A DNA stretch of 64,000 nucleotides, from contig NZ_OBDO01000009.1 in the NCBI RefSeq assembly GCF_900215145.1, positions 124,001 to 188,000 on the forward strand, given 5' to 3'. The notes under the pieces are model-generated. The model was not told where the DNA came from. It worked only from the letters and a program-made list of their open reading frames with translations, and did not search any database. The position numbers and the translations under genes are program-made. Source of the DNA: Geodermatophilus sabuli (GTDB taxonomy: Bacteria; Actinomycetota; Actinomycetes; Mycobacteriales; Geodermatophilaceae). Numbering within the stretch: position 1 is the first letter of the stretch; every line of letters begins with the position of its first letter. Shown piece by piece: positions 50,636-58,479 of this stretch.

Positions 50636-52516
50636 GTGCACGTTGCCGTGTCGTCGACCCTGCCCGCCCCCCGGGAGACCGGACGGTCCGCCCCGCAGGG
50701 GGACGGCGCGCAGGCGGCCCGCCGCGAGCGGGAGGTGATCGCCGCCTTCAGCGAGATCACCACCGAGGCGATCACCGCCGCCTCGCAGGAGGACCTCCTC
50801 AAACTGGTCGGCAAGCAGCTGTGCCACCTCCTCGGCGTCAGCCGGTGCTCGCTGTACCTGCGCCGCGACGACGGCCGCTTCTTCGGTGCCGCCGGTCACT
50901 GCGAGCGCGAGGGCGACATCACCGAGGCGGTCAAGGCGCAGGAGGCCGGCATCCCGGACGACGACTTCAGTCGTGAGGTCATCACCAGCATGACCCCGGT
51001 GCTGATCAGCGACGTCACCCGCGACCCGCGCCCGCACCGCCGCACGATGGAGCGGTGGGGCGTGCGCGCCATGCTCGGCGTGCCGCTCGTCTTCGACGAC
51101 GAGGTCATCGGCCTGGTCTTCGTCGACGACGTCGACCGGGAGCACGCCTACAGCGACGAGGACATCGCCCTCACCACGCTCTTCGCCCGGTTGGCTGCCC
51201 TGTTCATCCGGCAGGCGATGCTCAACGCACGGCTCAAGGACAAGGTCGCTGAGGCGGTACGGCAGCGCAACGTGCTGGAGTACCTGGCCGACGTCCACCG
51301 GGAGCTGACCAACGCCGTCCTCCAGGGCGCCGACATCCGCGCCGTGGTGAGCTCGCTCAGCCAGCTGTCGGCCAAGCCGGTGGTGCTCTACGACGAGGAC
51401 TTCCAGGTCGTCACCTGGGCGGCGCCCCCCGGGCTCAGGATGGCGGCCCCGCCGGTGCTCGCGCCCGAGACCCTCGCCGTCCCCTCGGTGCGCGCCGCAC
51501 TGTCCGCCCTCCGCACGGGCCGCCCCTCCGCGGTGGTCCCGCCCACCCGGACGCTGGGGCTCGGCCCGCGCAACCTCGTGTGCCGGCTGGTCATCGAGGG
51601 GGCGCCGAGCGGCTACCTCAGCATCGTCGAGGTCGGCCGCAGCCTCAGTGACCTGGACACCAAGCTGGCCGAGCGCGGCGCGACCGTCCTGTCCCTGCAG
51701 GTGCTGTCCGAGCGCCGGCAGGTGGAGGCCGAGGGCCAGGCCCGCGACGACTACCTCTCCGACCTGCTGCGCGGCTCCCGCGACGAGGACCAGATGACCC
51801 GGCGCGGCCTCCAGTTCGGCGTGGACCTCTCCGAGCCGCACGCGCTGGTCCGGGTCTGTCTGGCCAGCGGCGGGCAGCAGCCCAGCGCCTCGGCGGTCCG
51901 GAACCTCGTGGTGCGGCAGTTCGCCACGTCGCTGCGCGGCGGCGAACCACCCGCGGTCAGCCTCCCCGGTGCGGTCATCGTCCTGGTCCGGCTGGACCGG
52001 AGCGCGCCCCACGCCGGGCCGGAGGGGCTGCGGCCCGCGGTCGAGTCCGTCGTGGCCACCCTCGCCCCGGCGTCCGGCATCCGCAGCGCCGTCATCTCCA
52101 GCGTCTGCCGCAGCGCCACCGACTTCACCGTCGCCCACCGCGAGCTGCGCGACGTCGACGACCTCGCGCGGGCCTTCGGCTGGACCCAGGGGGTGCTCAC
52201 CGTCGACGAGCTCGGGCTGTTCCGGGTCGTCCTGAGCACCGGCCGCGTCAAGGAGGCCCTGCGCTTCGCCCACGATCTCGTCCGTCCGCTGCGCGAGCAC
52301 GACGGCGACGACGGGGCCCTGCTGGCGACCTGGCGGGCGTTCCTCGCCGCCGAGGGCCGCGTCCAGCCGACCAGCGCCGCGCTGGGGGTGCACGAGAACA
52401 CCGTCCGGTACCGGTTGAGCCGGATCCGGGAGATCACCGGCCAGGACCCCGCGAGCCTCGACACGCTCCTGACCGCCCGGCTGGCCTTCCAGGTGCTCGA
52501 CCTGGCCGGCGGGTAG
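50636..52516 (+). CDS. GAF and PucR-type helix-turn-helix regulator, probable activator of the cluster
   Basis: The 626-residue protein has an N-terminal GAF domain (about 35-200), a middle region of the CdaR/PucR type (about 330-560), and a C-terminal PucR HTH_30 domain (from about 583, LGVHENTVRYRLSRIREITG). Proteins of this build activate catabolic genes in actinomycetes when the GAF domain binds a pathway compound. It lies inside the five-unit cluster and is the only DNA-binding protein there, so it is the best candidate for binding the TTGNN-N6-TMCAA dyads. No such dyad precedes the gene itself. GTG 50636 follows GAGG at 6 bases. Confidence 0.82.
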   Translation: MHVAVSSTLPAPRETGRSAPQGDGAQAARREREVIAAFSEITTEAITAASQEDLLKLVGKQLCHLLGVSRCSLYLRRDDGRFFGAAGHCEREGDITEAVKAQEAGIPDDDFSREVITSMTPVLISDVTRDPRPHRRTMERWGVRAMLGVPLVFDDEVIGLVFVDDVDREHAYSDEDIALTTLFARLAALFIRQAMLNARLKDKVAEAVRQRNVLEYLADVHRELTNAVLQGADIRAVVSSLSQLSAKPVVLYDEDFQVVTWAAPPGLRMAAPPVLAPETLAVPSVRAALSALRTGRPSAVVPPTRTLGLGPRNLVCRLVIEGAPSGYLSIVEVGRSLSDLDTKLAERGATVLSLQVLSERRQVEAEGQARDDYLSDLLRGSRDEDQMTRRGLQFGVDLSEPHALVRVCLASGGQQPSASAVRNLVVRQFATSLRGGEPPAVSLPGAVIVLVRLDRSAPHAGPEGLRPAVESVVATLAPASGIRSAVISSVCRSATDFTVAHRELRDVDDLARAFGWTQGVLTVDELGLFRVVLSTGRVKEALRFAHDLVRPLREHDGDDGALLATWRAFLAAEGRVQPTSAALGVHENTVRYRLSRIREITGQDPASLDTLLTARLAFQVLDLAGG

Positions 52517-52538
52517 CCGCCCGGCCCTCGTCCCCGCC

Positions 52539-52602
52539 TTGGTGACACCTCCAACACCGGCTCCACGAAGGTGGTGCCAGGCCACGCCCCCTTCCCTAGC
52601 GT
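52539..52602 (+). promoter_or_regulatory. Regulon promoter P5: dyad plus TAGCGT box
   Basis: TTGGT-GACACC-TCCAA at 52539-52554, then 42 bases, then TAGCGT at 52597-52602. It drives the single SDR gene at 52641. Confidence 0.75.
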
Positions 52603-52640
52603 CCGGGGCGACACCAGGTCCGAGGGAGAAGGAGACCGGC

Positions 52641-53402
52641 ATGGGCGCACTGACAGGGCGCGTGGCCATCGTCACCGGCGGCGCGCAGGGGATCGGTCAG
52701 GCGACGGCCCGGCGGATCGCTGGAGACGGAGCCGTGGTGCTCGTCGCCGACCTCAAGAGCGACGAGACCACCGTCAAGTCCATCCTCGACGACGGCGGGC
52801 AGGCCGAGCACCACGTGGTGGACACCCGGCGGGCCGCGGACTGGCGAGAGCTGGTCGAGCACGCCGTCGCCACCCACGGCAAGGTGGACCTCCTCGCCAA
52901 CGTCGCGGGAGTGGTGAACACGCAGTCCCCCGACGAGGTCGTCGACCTGACCGAGGAAGCCTGGGACACCGTCCTGGACACCGATCTCAAGGGCGTCTGG
53001 CTCGGGATGAAGCACGTCATCCCGTCGATGATCGAGGCCGGTGGCGGCAGCATCGTCAACGTCTCCTCGCTCGCGGCGCTGAAGGGGATGCTCAACCTCG
53101 CCTCGTACTCCGCGGCGAAGGCCGGGGTCATCGGCCTCACCCAGCAGGTCGCCTACAGCTACGCCGAGGCGAACATCCGCGTGAACGCCGTGGCGCCCGG
53201 GACCATCGACACCCCGATCCTGCAGGACATCACGCCGGAGCAGAAGCAGATCAACGCCAACGCACACCTCATCAAGCGGCTCGGCCGGCCCGAGGAGGTC
53301 GCTGCCGCGATCGCGTTCCTGATGTCGGACGACGCCTCGTTCGTGACCGGCCAGACCCTGCCGGTCGACGGCGGTTGGGCGATCAACGGCCGCAACTACT
53401 GA
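52641..53402 (+). CDS. Short-chain dehydrogenase of the regulon, intact active site
   Basis: The 253-residue protein is a classical SDR: TGGAQGIGQATA, NVAG, NVSSLAALKG with the catalytic Ser, and YSAAK with Tyr/Lys. Asp in LVADLKS after strand 2 suggests NAD rather than NADP. It would oxidise a secondary alcohol to the ketone that a flavin monooxygenase then uses. ATG 52641 follows GAAGGAGA. Unlike the other units, it is a single-gene transcript, ended by a strong terminator. Confidence 0.9.
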   Translation: MGALTGRVAIVTGGAQGIGQATARRIAGDGAVVLVADLKSDETTVKSILDDGGQAEHHVVDTRRAADWRELVEHAVATHGKVDLLANVAGVVNTQSPDEVVDLTEEAWDTVLDTDLKGVWLGMKHVIPSMIEAGGGSIVNVSSLAALKGMLNLASYSAAKAGVIGLTQQVAYSYAEANIRVNAVAPGTIDTPILQDITPEQKQINANAHLIKRLGRPEEVAAAIAFLMSDDASFVTGQTLPVDGGWAINGRNY

Positions 53403-53489
53403 TGCCCTCCGACGGCCGGCTCGCGGCCACGGTGGGTCTGCCGGCCGCGAGCAGACTGGGCGGAAGAACCCGCAAGTGAGCCCCAGCTC

Positions 53490-53529
53490 CCCATGTAGGG
53501 CCTGGTCAGCCGACCGGGCCCTACATGGG
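53490..53529. terminator. Bidirectional terminator, 13-bp perfect stem
   Basis: CCCATGTAGGGCC (53490-53502) pairs with 53517-53529 around a 14-base loop that itself holds GGTC/GACC. It separates the two convergent SDR genes. Confidence 0.8.
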
Positions 53530-53554
53530 TCTGTGGCTGCCGGCGATGGTGGCG

Positions 53555-54409
53555 TCAGGCGTTGGCCGGGGTGTCGTCGTGGGCTAGGGAGCTGGACAGC
53601 TCGCGGTGGGCGTCGGCCTGGGCGAGCAGCTGCTGGGCCTTCTGCTCGAACGCCCCGACGGCGTCGACGCCGGCGGCCCAGCGCAGCGGCGGCTCGGCGG
53701 AGCCGGCGAGCTGGACCAGCGCGCGGGCGAGCTTGGCCGGGTCGCCACCCTGCCGGCCGTTCATCCCGGTCCAGGCGGTGACCGTCTGTCGGGTGCGCTC
53801 GGCGTAGTCGGCGATCGTGGGCTCGGCGTAGCGGGTGGAGTCCTGGGTGAGCAGTTCGGTGCGGAAGAAACCGGGCTCGACGAGCATCGTGCGGATGCCG
53901 AAGGGGGCGACCTCGGGGGTCAGCGACTCGCTCCACCCCTCGAGGGCGAACTTGCTGGCGGCGTAGGCGGTGCAGAACTCCTGTCCGACGATGCCGGCGG
54001 TGGAGCTGATGGTCACCACGAGACCGGAGCGCTGGGCGCGCATGACCGGCAGCACGGCGCGGGTGACGTTCAGCGGGCCGAACAGGTTGGTCTCCATCTG
54101 CGCCTGGTAGTCCTCGGGGGTGATCTCCTCGAAGAAGCCGGCGTAGAAGTTCCCGGCGTTGTTGACCAGCACGTCGATCCGGCCGAACCGCGCGACGGCG
54201 GCGTCGACCGCCGTCTGCACGCCGGCCGGGTCGGTGACGTCGAGCGCCGCGGTCAACAGGTCGTCGTGCGCGCCGACCGCGGTGGTCACCCGCTCGGCGT
54301 TGCGGCCGGTGGCGACGACGGCGTGGCCGGCGGCCAGGGCGGCGCGGGTGATCTCGGTGCCCATGCCGCGGCCGGCGCCGGTGACGAGCCAGACCTTCTT
54401 GTCAGTCAT
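53555..54409 (-). CDS. Short-chain dehydrogenase, divergent from an MmyB-type regulator
   Basis: The 284-residue protein is an SDR of the type often called oxidoreductase/ketoreductase in actinomycetes: TGAGRGMGTEI, NNAGNFYAGFFEE, ISSTAGIVG with the Ser and YAASK. The C-terminal extension (about 245-284) is helical. The N of RNAERV after strand 2 leaves the cofactor open; NADP is likely. It is regulated, most likely by the adjacent XRE/MmyB protein, through the inverted repeat in the shared promoter region. Confidence 0.85.
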   Translation of the reverse strand: MTDKKVWLVTGAGRGMGTEITRAALAAGHAVVATGRNAERVTTAVGAHDDLLTAALDVTDPAGVQTAVDAAVARFGRIDVLVNNAGNFYAGFFEEITPEDYQAQMETNLFGPLNVTRAVLPVMRAQRSGLVVTISSTAGIVGQEFCTAYAASKFALEGWSESLTPEVAPFGIRTMLVEPGFFRTELLTQDSTRYAEPTIADYAERTRQTVTAWTGMNGRQGGDPAKLARALVQLAGSAEPPLRWAAGVDAVGAFEQKAQQLLAQADAHRELSSSLAHDDTPANA

Positions 54410-54523
54410 GTCGTTGTCCTTCGGTGTCCGGGAGGCGAGGCGGCGCCTGCAGGGGGCGAGCGGCTGTGCGAACTCGCTGGAGTCGAGGGAACGCCGGTCG
54501 TCGGCCGTGTGGCAGAGCCTGAC

Positions 54524-54553
54524 GTGAGGGGGTACTGGCAGGGACCCCCTCAC
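54524..54553. promoter_or_regulatory. Operator: 10-bp inverted repeat between SDR and MmyB-type genes
   Basis: GTGAGGGGGT (54524-54533) and ACCCCCTCAC (54544-54553) form a perfect inverted repeat with a 10-base spacer. It lies at about -35 for the regulator, whose -10 box TAGCCT is at 54569-54574. Confidence 0.65.
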
Positions 54554-54581
54554 CGCTGCGAGCGGACCTAGCCTCGGTGTC

Positions 54582-55490
54582 GTGGACACCCGGAAGGACC
54601 TGCGCGAGTTCCTGGCCACTCGACGGGCCAGGATCACCCCGCAGCAGGCCGGCCTGCCGACCTACGGCGGGCACCGGCGCGTGAAGGGCCTGCGCCGGGA
54701 GGAGCTGGCGCTGCTGGCTGGAGTCAGCGTGGAGTACTACACCCGGTTGGAGCGCGGCAACGCGCACGGCGTCTCCGACAGCGTGCTCGAGGCCCTCGTC
54801 CGGGCGCTGCAGCTGGACGAGGCCGAGCGCGCGCACCTGTACGACCTGGCCCGTACGGCCGACGCAACGGCCCGCAGCCGTCGCCGGCCGCCGCAGCAGC
54901 GCGTCCGTCCGGGGATCCAGCGGTTGCTCGACGCGATGACCAGCGTCCCGGCGTTCGTCCAGAACGGGCGGCTGGACGTCCTGGCCGCCAACGCCCTTGC
55001 CCGCGCGCTCTACACCGACCTGTTCGACGACGCCGGATCCGGCCGGGGTACCGGACGGGCGCCCAACCACGCCCACTACACCTTCCTCGACCCGCGGGCC
55101 GCCGACTTCTATCCCGACTGGAACCGCGCCGCCGCCGACAGCGTGTCGCTCCTGCGGGCCGAGGTCGGCCGCAGCCCCGACGACCGGGAACTCACCGAGC
55201 TCATCGGGGACCTGACCACCCGCAGCGAGCGGTTCAGCGCCCTGTGGGCCACCTACAACGTCCGCTGGCACACCACCGGCACCAAGCTCTTCCACCACCC
55301 CGTGGTCGGCGACCTGTCACTGGCCTACGAGGGGCTGGGTCTGACCGCTGACCCCGGCCAGACCCTCATCACCTTCACCGCCGAGCCCGGCTCGCCGTCC
55401 CAGCAGGCGCTGACCTTCCTCGCCAGCTGGGCCACCTCGCCCGAGCAGACGACCGCCTACGACTGGACCAGCGAGGATCACACGGCCTGA
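54582..55490 (+). CDS. XRE-family regulator with MmyB-like ligand-binding domain
   Basis: The 302-residue protein has an N-terminal XRE helix-turn-helix (about 8-85, GLRREELALLAGVSVEYYTRLERG) and a C-terminal MmyB-like PAS-type domain (about 105-290, with FLDPRAADFYPDW). In this common actinobacterial family the C-terminal domain binds fatty-acid-like ligands, and the regulator typically controls an adjacent divergent SDR, as here. GTG 54582 lies 7 bases after TAGCCT, so the mRNA is leaderless. Confidence 0.88.
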   Translation: MDTRKDLREFLATRRARITPQQAGLPTYGGHRRVKGLRREELALLAGVSVEYYTRLERGNAHGVSDSVLEALVRALQLDEAERAHLYDLARTADATARSRRRPPQQRVRPGIQRLLDAMTSVPAFVQNGRLDVLAANALARALYTDLFDDAGSGRGTGRAPNHAHYTFLDPRAADFYPDWNRAAADSVSLLRAEVGRSPDDRELTELIGDLTTRSERFSALWATYNVRWHTTGTKLFHHPVVGDLSLAYEGLGLTADPGQTLITFTAEPGSPSQQALTFLASWATSPEQTTAYDWTSEDHTA

Positions 55491-55680
55491 CGGCTCGGCT
55501 GCTGTCCCCGAGCGGGTCTCGGGGGAACGGCCGGAGGCACGGTGTGAACAGGTCGCGACGTTGACGTGACAACCGGTCCAGGAAGATCGACTGCGAGTCT
55601 GTGACCTGGTGGGTTCGCCTTCAGGGCAGAACCCCCACATGGTGCAGCTGGCGTTCCGGTTCCTCCGCTCCGCCTCGTTG

Positions 55681-55751
55681 CCCCGTTGATCATCGTCGTC
55701 CGGCTGCTCCCGTCGGCGCGCCGGGCAGCCACCATCCGATGATCAACGGGG
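55681..55751. repeat. Long inverted repeat, 15-bp perfect arms
   Basis: CCCCGTTGATCATCG (55681-55695) is perfectly repeated in inverse at 55737-55751, with a 41-base centre that itself can pair (GGCTGC / GCAGCC). The arms contain TTGATCA-like AT-rich bases that are unusual here. It lies in the 280-base gap after the MmyB gene and just past the ABC permease stop. It may be a terminator for both, or a REP-like intergenic palindrome. Confidence 0.7.
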
Positions 55752-55770
55752 AGCTCCGGAGCTCGGGAGC

Positions 55771-56595
55771 TCAGCGGCTCAACCCCTGCCACCGCCGGAC
55801 ACTGAGCGCCGCGAACAGCACGGTCAGCACCACCGGCCAGGCGACGGCGAGCACGAGCGCGTGCTCGGTCGCCCAGCCGCCCCCGGCGTCCACCGGCTGA
55901 CCGAACAGCCCTCGGACGGCCGTGACCGTGGCCGCCAGCGGGTTCCACTCGGCGATCGTGGCCAGCCAGCCGGGCATCGTGGACGCCGGTACGAAGGCGT
56001 TGGAGAGGAACGCGAACGGCCACACCAGGACCTGCACCGCGGTCACCGTCGCGGGATCCCGGGTCAGCAGGCCGAGGAAGACCCCCATCCACAGGAACGC
56101 CGACCGCAGGAGCAGGAGCAGGCCGACCGCGGCCAGCACCTCCGCCGCACCACCGGGCCGCCAGCCCACCGCGAACGCTGCCGCCACCAGCACGGCGAGG
56201 CCGAGCACCGAGGAACCCAGGTCGGCCAGGCAGCGACCCGCGACGACGGCGGACGGCGCCATCGGCAACGACCGGAAGCGGTCGGTGATCCCCCGGGTCG
56301 CGTCAGTGACCACCGAGGTCATGGTCGCCTCGAGGCCGAAGACCATCGCCAGGCCGAACAGCCCGGGGACGAGGAAGTCCCGGTAGTCGCCGCCGGGCAC
56401 CACCATCGCCCCGCCGAACAGGTACACGAACATCAGCAGCAGCAGGACCGGGAACAGCGCCCCGACCAGCACCACCGCGGGCTGCCGGCGCCAGTGCGCG
56501 ACGTCCCGGCCGGCGACGGTGACCGCGTCGGTGACCGCCCAGCGCAGCCGCTCGACGAGGTCGTCCTCGGCGACGGGGGGCAGGACCGCGCTCAT
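55771..56595 (-). CDS. DrrB-type ABC-2 exporter permease
   Basis: The 274-residue protein has six hydrophobic segments and the ABC-2 membrane domain (ATMTSVVTDATRGITDRFRSLPM, FAFLSNAFVPASTMPGWL) typical of DrrB/daunorubicin-type exporters. Its ATG overlaps the ATPase stop (ATGA), so the two subunits are coupled. Together with the ATPase it would export a hydrophobic drug or lipid. Confidence 0.88.
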   Translation of the reverse strand: MSAVLPPVAEDDLVERLRWAVTDAVTVAGRDVAHWRRQPAVVLVGALFPVLLLLMFVYLFGGAMVVPGGDYRDFLVPGLFGLAMVFGLEATMTSVVTDATRGITDRFRSLPMAPSAVVAGRCLADLGSSVLGLAVLVAAAFAVGWRPGGAAEVLAAVGLLLLLRSAFLWMGVFLGLLTRDPATVTAVQVLVWPFAFLSNAFVPASTMPGWLATIAEWNPLAATVTAVRGLFGQPVDAGGGWATEHALVLAVAWPVVLTVLFAALSVRRWQGLSR

Positions 56596-57566
56596 GCCGG
56601 CACCTCCGCCCGCGCGTGGCCGGTGATCCGCAGGTAGGCCTCGTCCAGCGTGGTCGGGCGCAGCACCAGGTCGTCCACGTCGATGCCCGCCCCGTCCAGC
56701 GCCCGCACGACATCGCCGACGACGCCGGGGCGCCGATCGACCGGCACGACGACGCTGCGACCCGGCGCAGCCTGCCGAGCCCCGCCCCTCGGACGGCCGC
56801 CGGCCGGCCCGGCCGCGGCCCGCTCGGCCAGCGCGGCGGCCTCGGCCGCCCGCGCGGGGTCGCTCACCACGAGCTCCAGCCGGTCGCCCCCGATGGCGGC
56901 GGTGAGCTCGCGTGGGGTGCCGCGGGCGGCGACGCGACCGCGGTCGAGCACGCAGACGTCGTCGGCCAGGTGCTCGGCCTCCTCGAGGTACTGGGTGGTG
57001 AGCAGCACGGTGGTGCCGCCGGCGACCAGGGTCCGCACGGCGTCCCAGACGTCGCGCCGGCCGGCCGGGTCGAGCCCGGTGGTGGGCTCGTCGAGGAACA
57101 GCACCTCGGGGGCGAGGACCAGGGCGGCGGCGATGTCGAGCCGGCGGCGCATCCCGCCGGAGAACTGCCGCACCGGGCGGTCGTCGACGTCGCCGAGGCC
57201 CACCTGCGCCAGCAGCTCGCCGGCCCGGCGCCTGGCCGCCCGCCGGTCCAGGTGGTGCAGCCGGGCGAACAGCACCAGGTTCTGCCGGCCGCCGAGGACC
57301 TCGTCCACCGCCGGCTGCTGGCCCACCATGCCGAGGCGACGGCGGACCGCCCGTGGCCGGCGTACGACGTCGAGACCGGCCACCTCGACCGTGCCGCCGT
57401 CCGGGCGTAGCAGCGTCGTCATGATCCGCACCGCCGTCGTCTTGCCCGCCCCGTTCGGACCGAGGAGGGCGCACACCGAGCCGCGCGCCACCTCCAGGTC
57501 GACGCCGTCGAGCACCGCCGTCCCGCCGTAGACCTTGCGCAGACCCAGGGTCCGGATCGCCGCCAC
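56592..57566 (-). CDS. DrrA-type ABC exporter ATPase
   Basis: The 324-residue protein has Walker A GPNGAGKTTAVR, a Q-loop, the signature FSGGMRRRLDIA, Walker B VLFLDEPTTGLDP and the H-loop region, here LLTTQYLEEAEHL with Gln in place of the usual His (typical of the DrrA group). The C-terminal extension of about 80 residues ends with LRPTTLDEAYLRITGH. GTG 57566 has GGAGG 5 bases upstream; GTG 57572 is a less likely start. It is divergent from a TetR gene with operators between them. Confidence 0.9.
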   Translation of the reverse strand: MAAIRTLGLRKVYGGTAVLDGVDLEVARGSVCALLGPNGAGKTTAVRIMTTLLRPDGGTVEVAGLDVVRRPRAVRRRLGMVGQQPAVDEVLGGRQNLVLFARLHHLDRRAARRRAGELLAQVGLGDVDDRPVRQFSGGMRRRLDIAAALVLAPEVLFLDEPTTGLDPAGRRDVWDAVRTLVAGGTTVLLTTQYLEEAEHLADDVCVLDRGRVAARGTPRELTAAIGGDRLELVVSDPARAAEAAALAERAAAGPAGGRPRGGARQAAPGRSVVVPVDRRPGVVGDVVRALDGAGIDVDDLVLRPTTLDEAYLRITGHARAEVPA

Positions 57567-57576
57567 CGCCACCTCC

Positions 57577-57620
57577 GTACGCTGTACGACATCGAGTCCG
57601 AGGGACACGGTACGCCGTAC
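57577..57620. promoter_or_regulatory. Twin TetR operators GTAC-N3-GTAC
   Basis: GTACGCTGTAC (57577-57587) and GTACGCCGTAC (57610-57620) are 33 bases apart, three helical turns, and are themselves arranged as an imperfect 15-base inverted repeat with CTCCG ends. They lie between the ABC exporter and TetR starts. Confidence 0.7.
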
Positions 57621-57647
57621 GGAGATGGGCTGCGAGAGGCTGGCGAC

Positions 57648-58424
57648 ATGGCAAGCGAGTTCACCGGCACCGGCGACCCGGCGCGCAGCATGGCCCTGCT
57701 GTGGCGCGGTGCCGCCGAGCCGGGCCCGCGCCCCGGCCCCCGGCCCGGCCTGGACGTCGACCGGATCGTGTCCGCGGCCGTGCGCCTCGCCGACGCCGAG
57801 GGGCTGGTGGCCCTGTCGATGCGCCGGGTGGCCGCGGAGCTGGGCGTCGGCGCGATGACGCTCTACACGCACGTGCCCGGCAAGGGGGAGCTCGTCGACC
57901 TCATGCTCGACTCCGCCCTCGCCGAGATGTACCCGGACGAGCGGTCGGTCGTCACCGGCGGCTGGCGGGCGCGCCTGGAGGCCGTCGCCCGCGCCAACTG
58001 GGACCTCTTCCTCCGCCACCCCTGGGCGTTGCACGTCGCCACCGGCCGGCCGCCCCTGGGTCCGGGCCTCATGCGCAAGTACGAGCTGGAGCTGCGCGCC
58101 GTCGACGGGCTCGGCCTGCCCGAGGTGCAGATGGACCTGCTCGTCACGGTCGTCACCGGCTTCGTACGCGGCACCGTCGGCGGCGTGCAGGAGAAGGCCG
58201 ACGCCGAGCGGGTCACCGGCATCACCGAGGACCAGTGGTGGGCGGCGACCGAGCCCTACGTCGCGCAGGTCTTCGACGCCGAGCGCTACCCGACCGCCGC
58301 GCGGGTGGGCCCGGTCGCGGGCGAGGAGCTCGGCGCCTACGACCCGGAGCGGTCCTTCGAGTTCGGCCTGGTCCGGCTCCTCGACGGCATCGGTGTGCTG
58401 GTCGAGCGCCCCTCGAGGGGCTGA
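57648..58424 (+). CDS. TetR-family regulator (TetR_C type) of the exporter
   Basis: The 258-residue protein has an N-terminal TetR helix-turn-helix (about 38-85, VDRIVSAAVRLADAEGLVALSMRRVAAELGVGAMTLYTHV) and a C-terminal TetR_C ligand domain with about eight helices. Proteins of this build repress a divergent drug exporter and release it upon ligand binding. The N-terminal 35 residues are Pro/Gly-rich. ATG 57648 follows GAGAGG. Confidence 0.88.
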   Translation: MASEFTGTGDPARSMALLWRGAAEPGPRPGPRPGLDVDRIVSAAVRLADAEGLVALSMRRVAAELGVGAMTLYTHVPGKGELVDLMLDSALAEMYPDERSVVTGGWRARLEAVARANWDLFLRHPWALHVATGRPPLGPGLMRKYELELRAVDGLGLPEVQMDLLVTVVTGFVRGTVGGVQEKADAERVTGITEDQWWAATEPYVAQVFDAERYPTAARVGPVAGEELGAYDPERSFEFGLVRLLDGIGVLVERPSRG

Positions 58425-58479
58425 CGGCTCCGTCCGAAAACCGCCAGTCCACCAGTCGCCCGGCTGCCATGCTCGGTGC

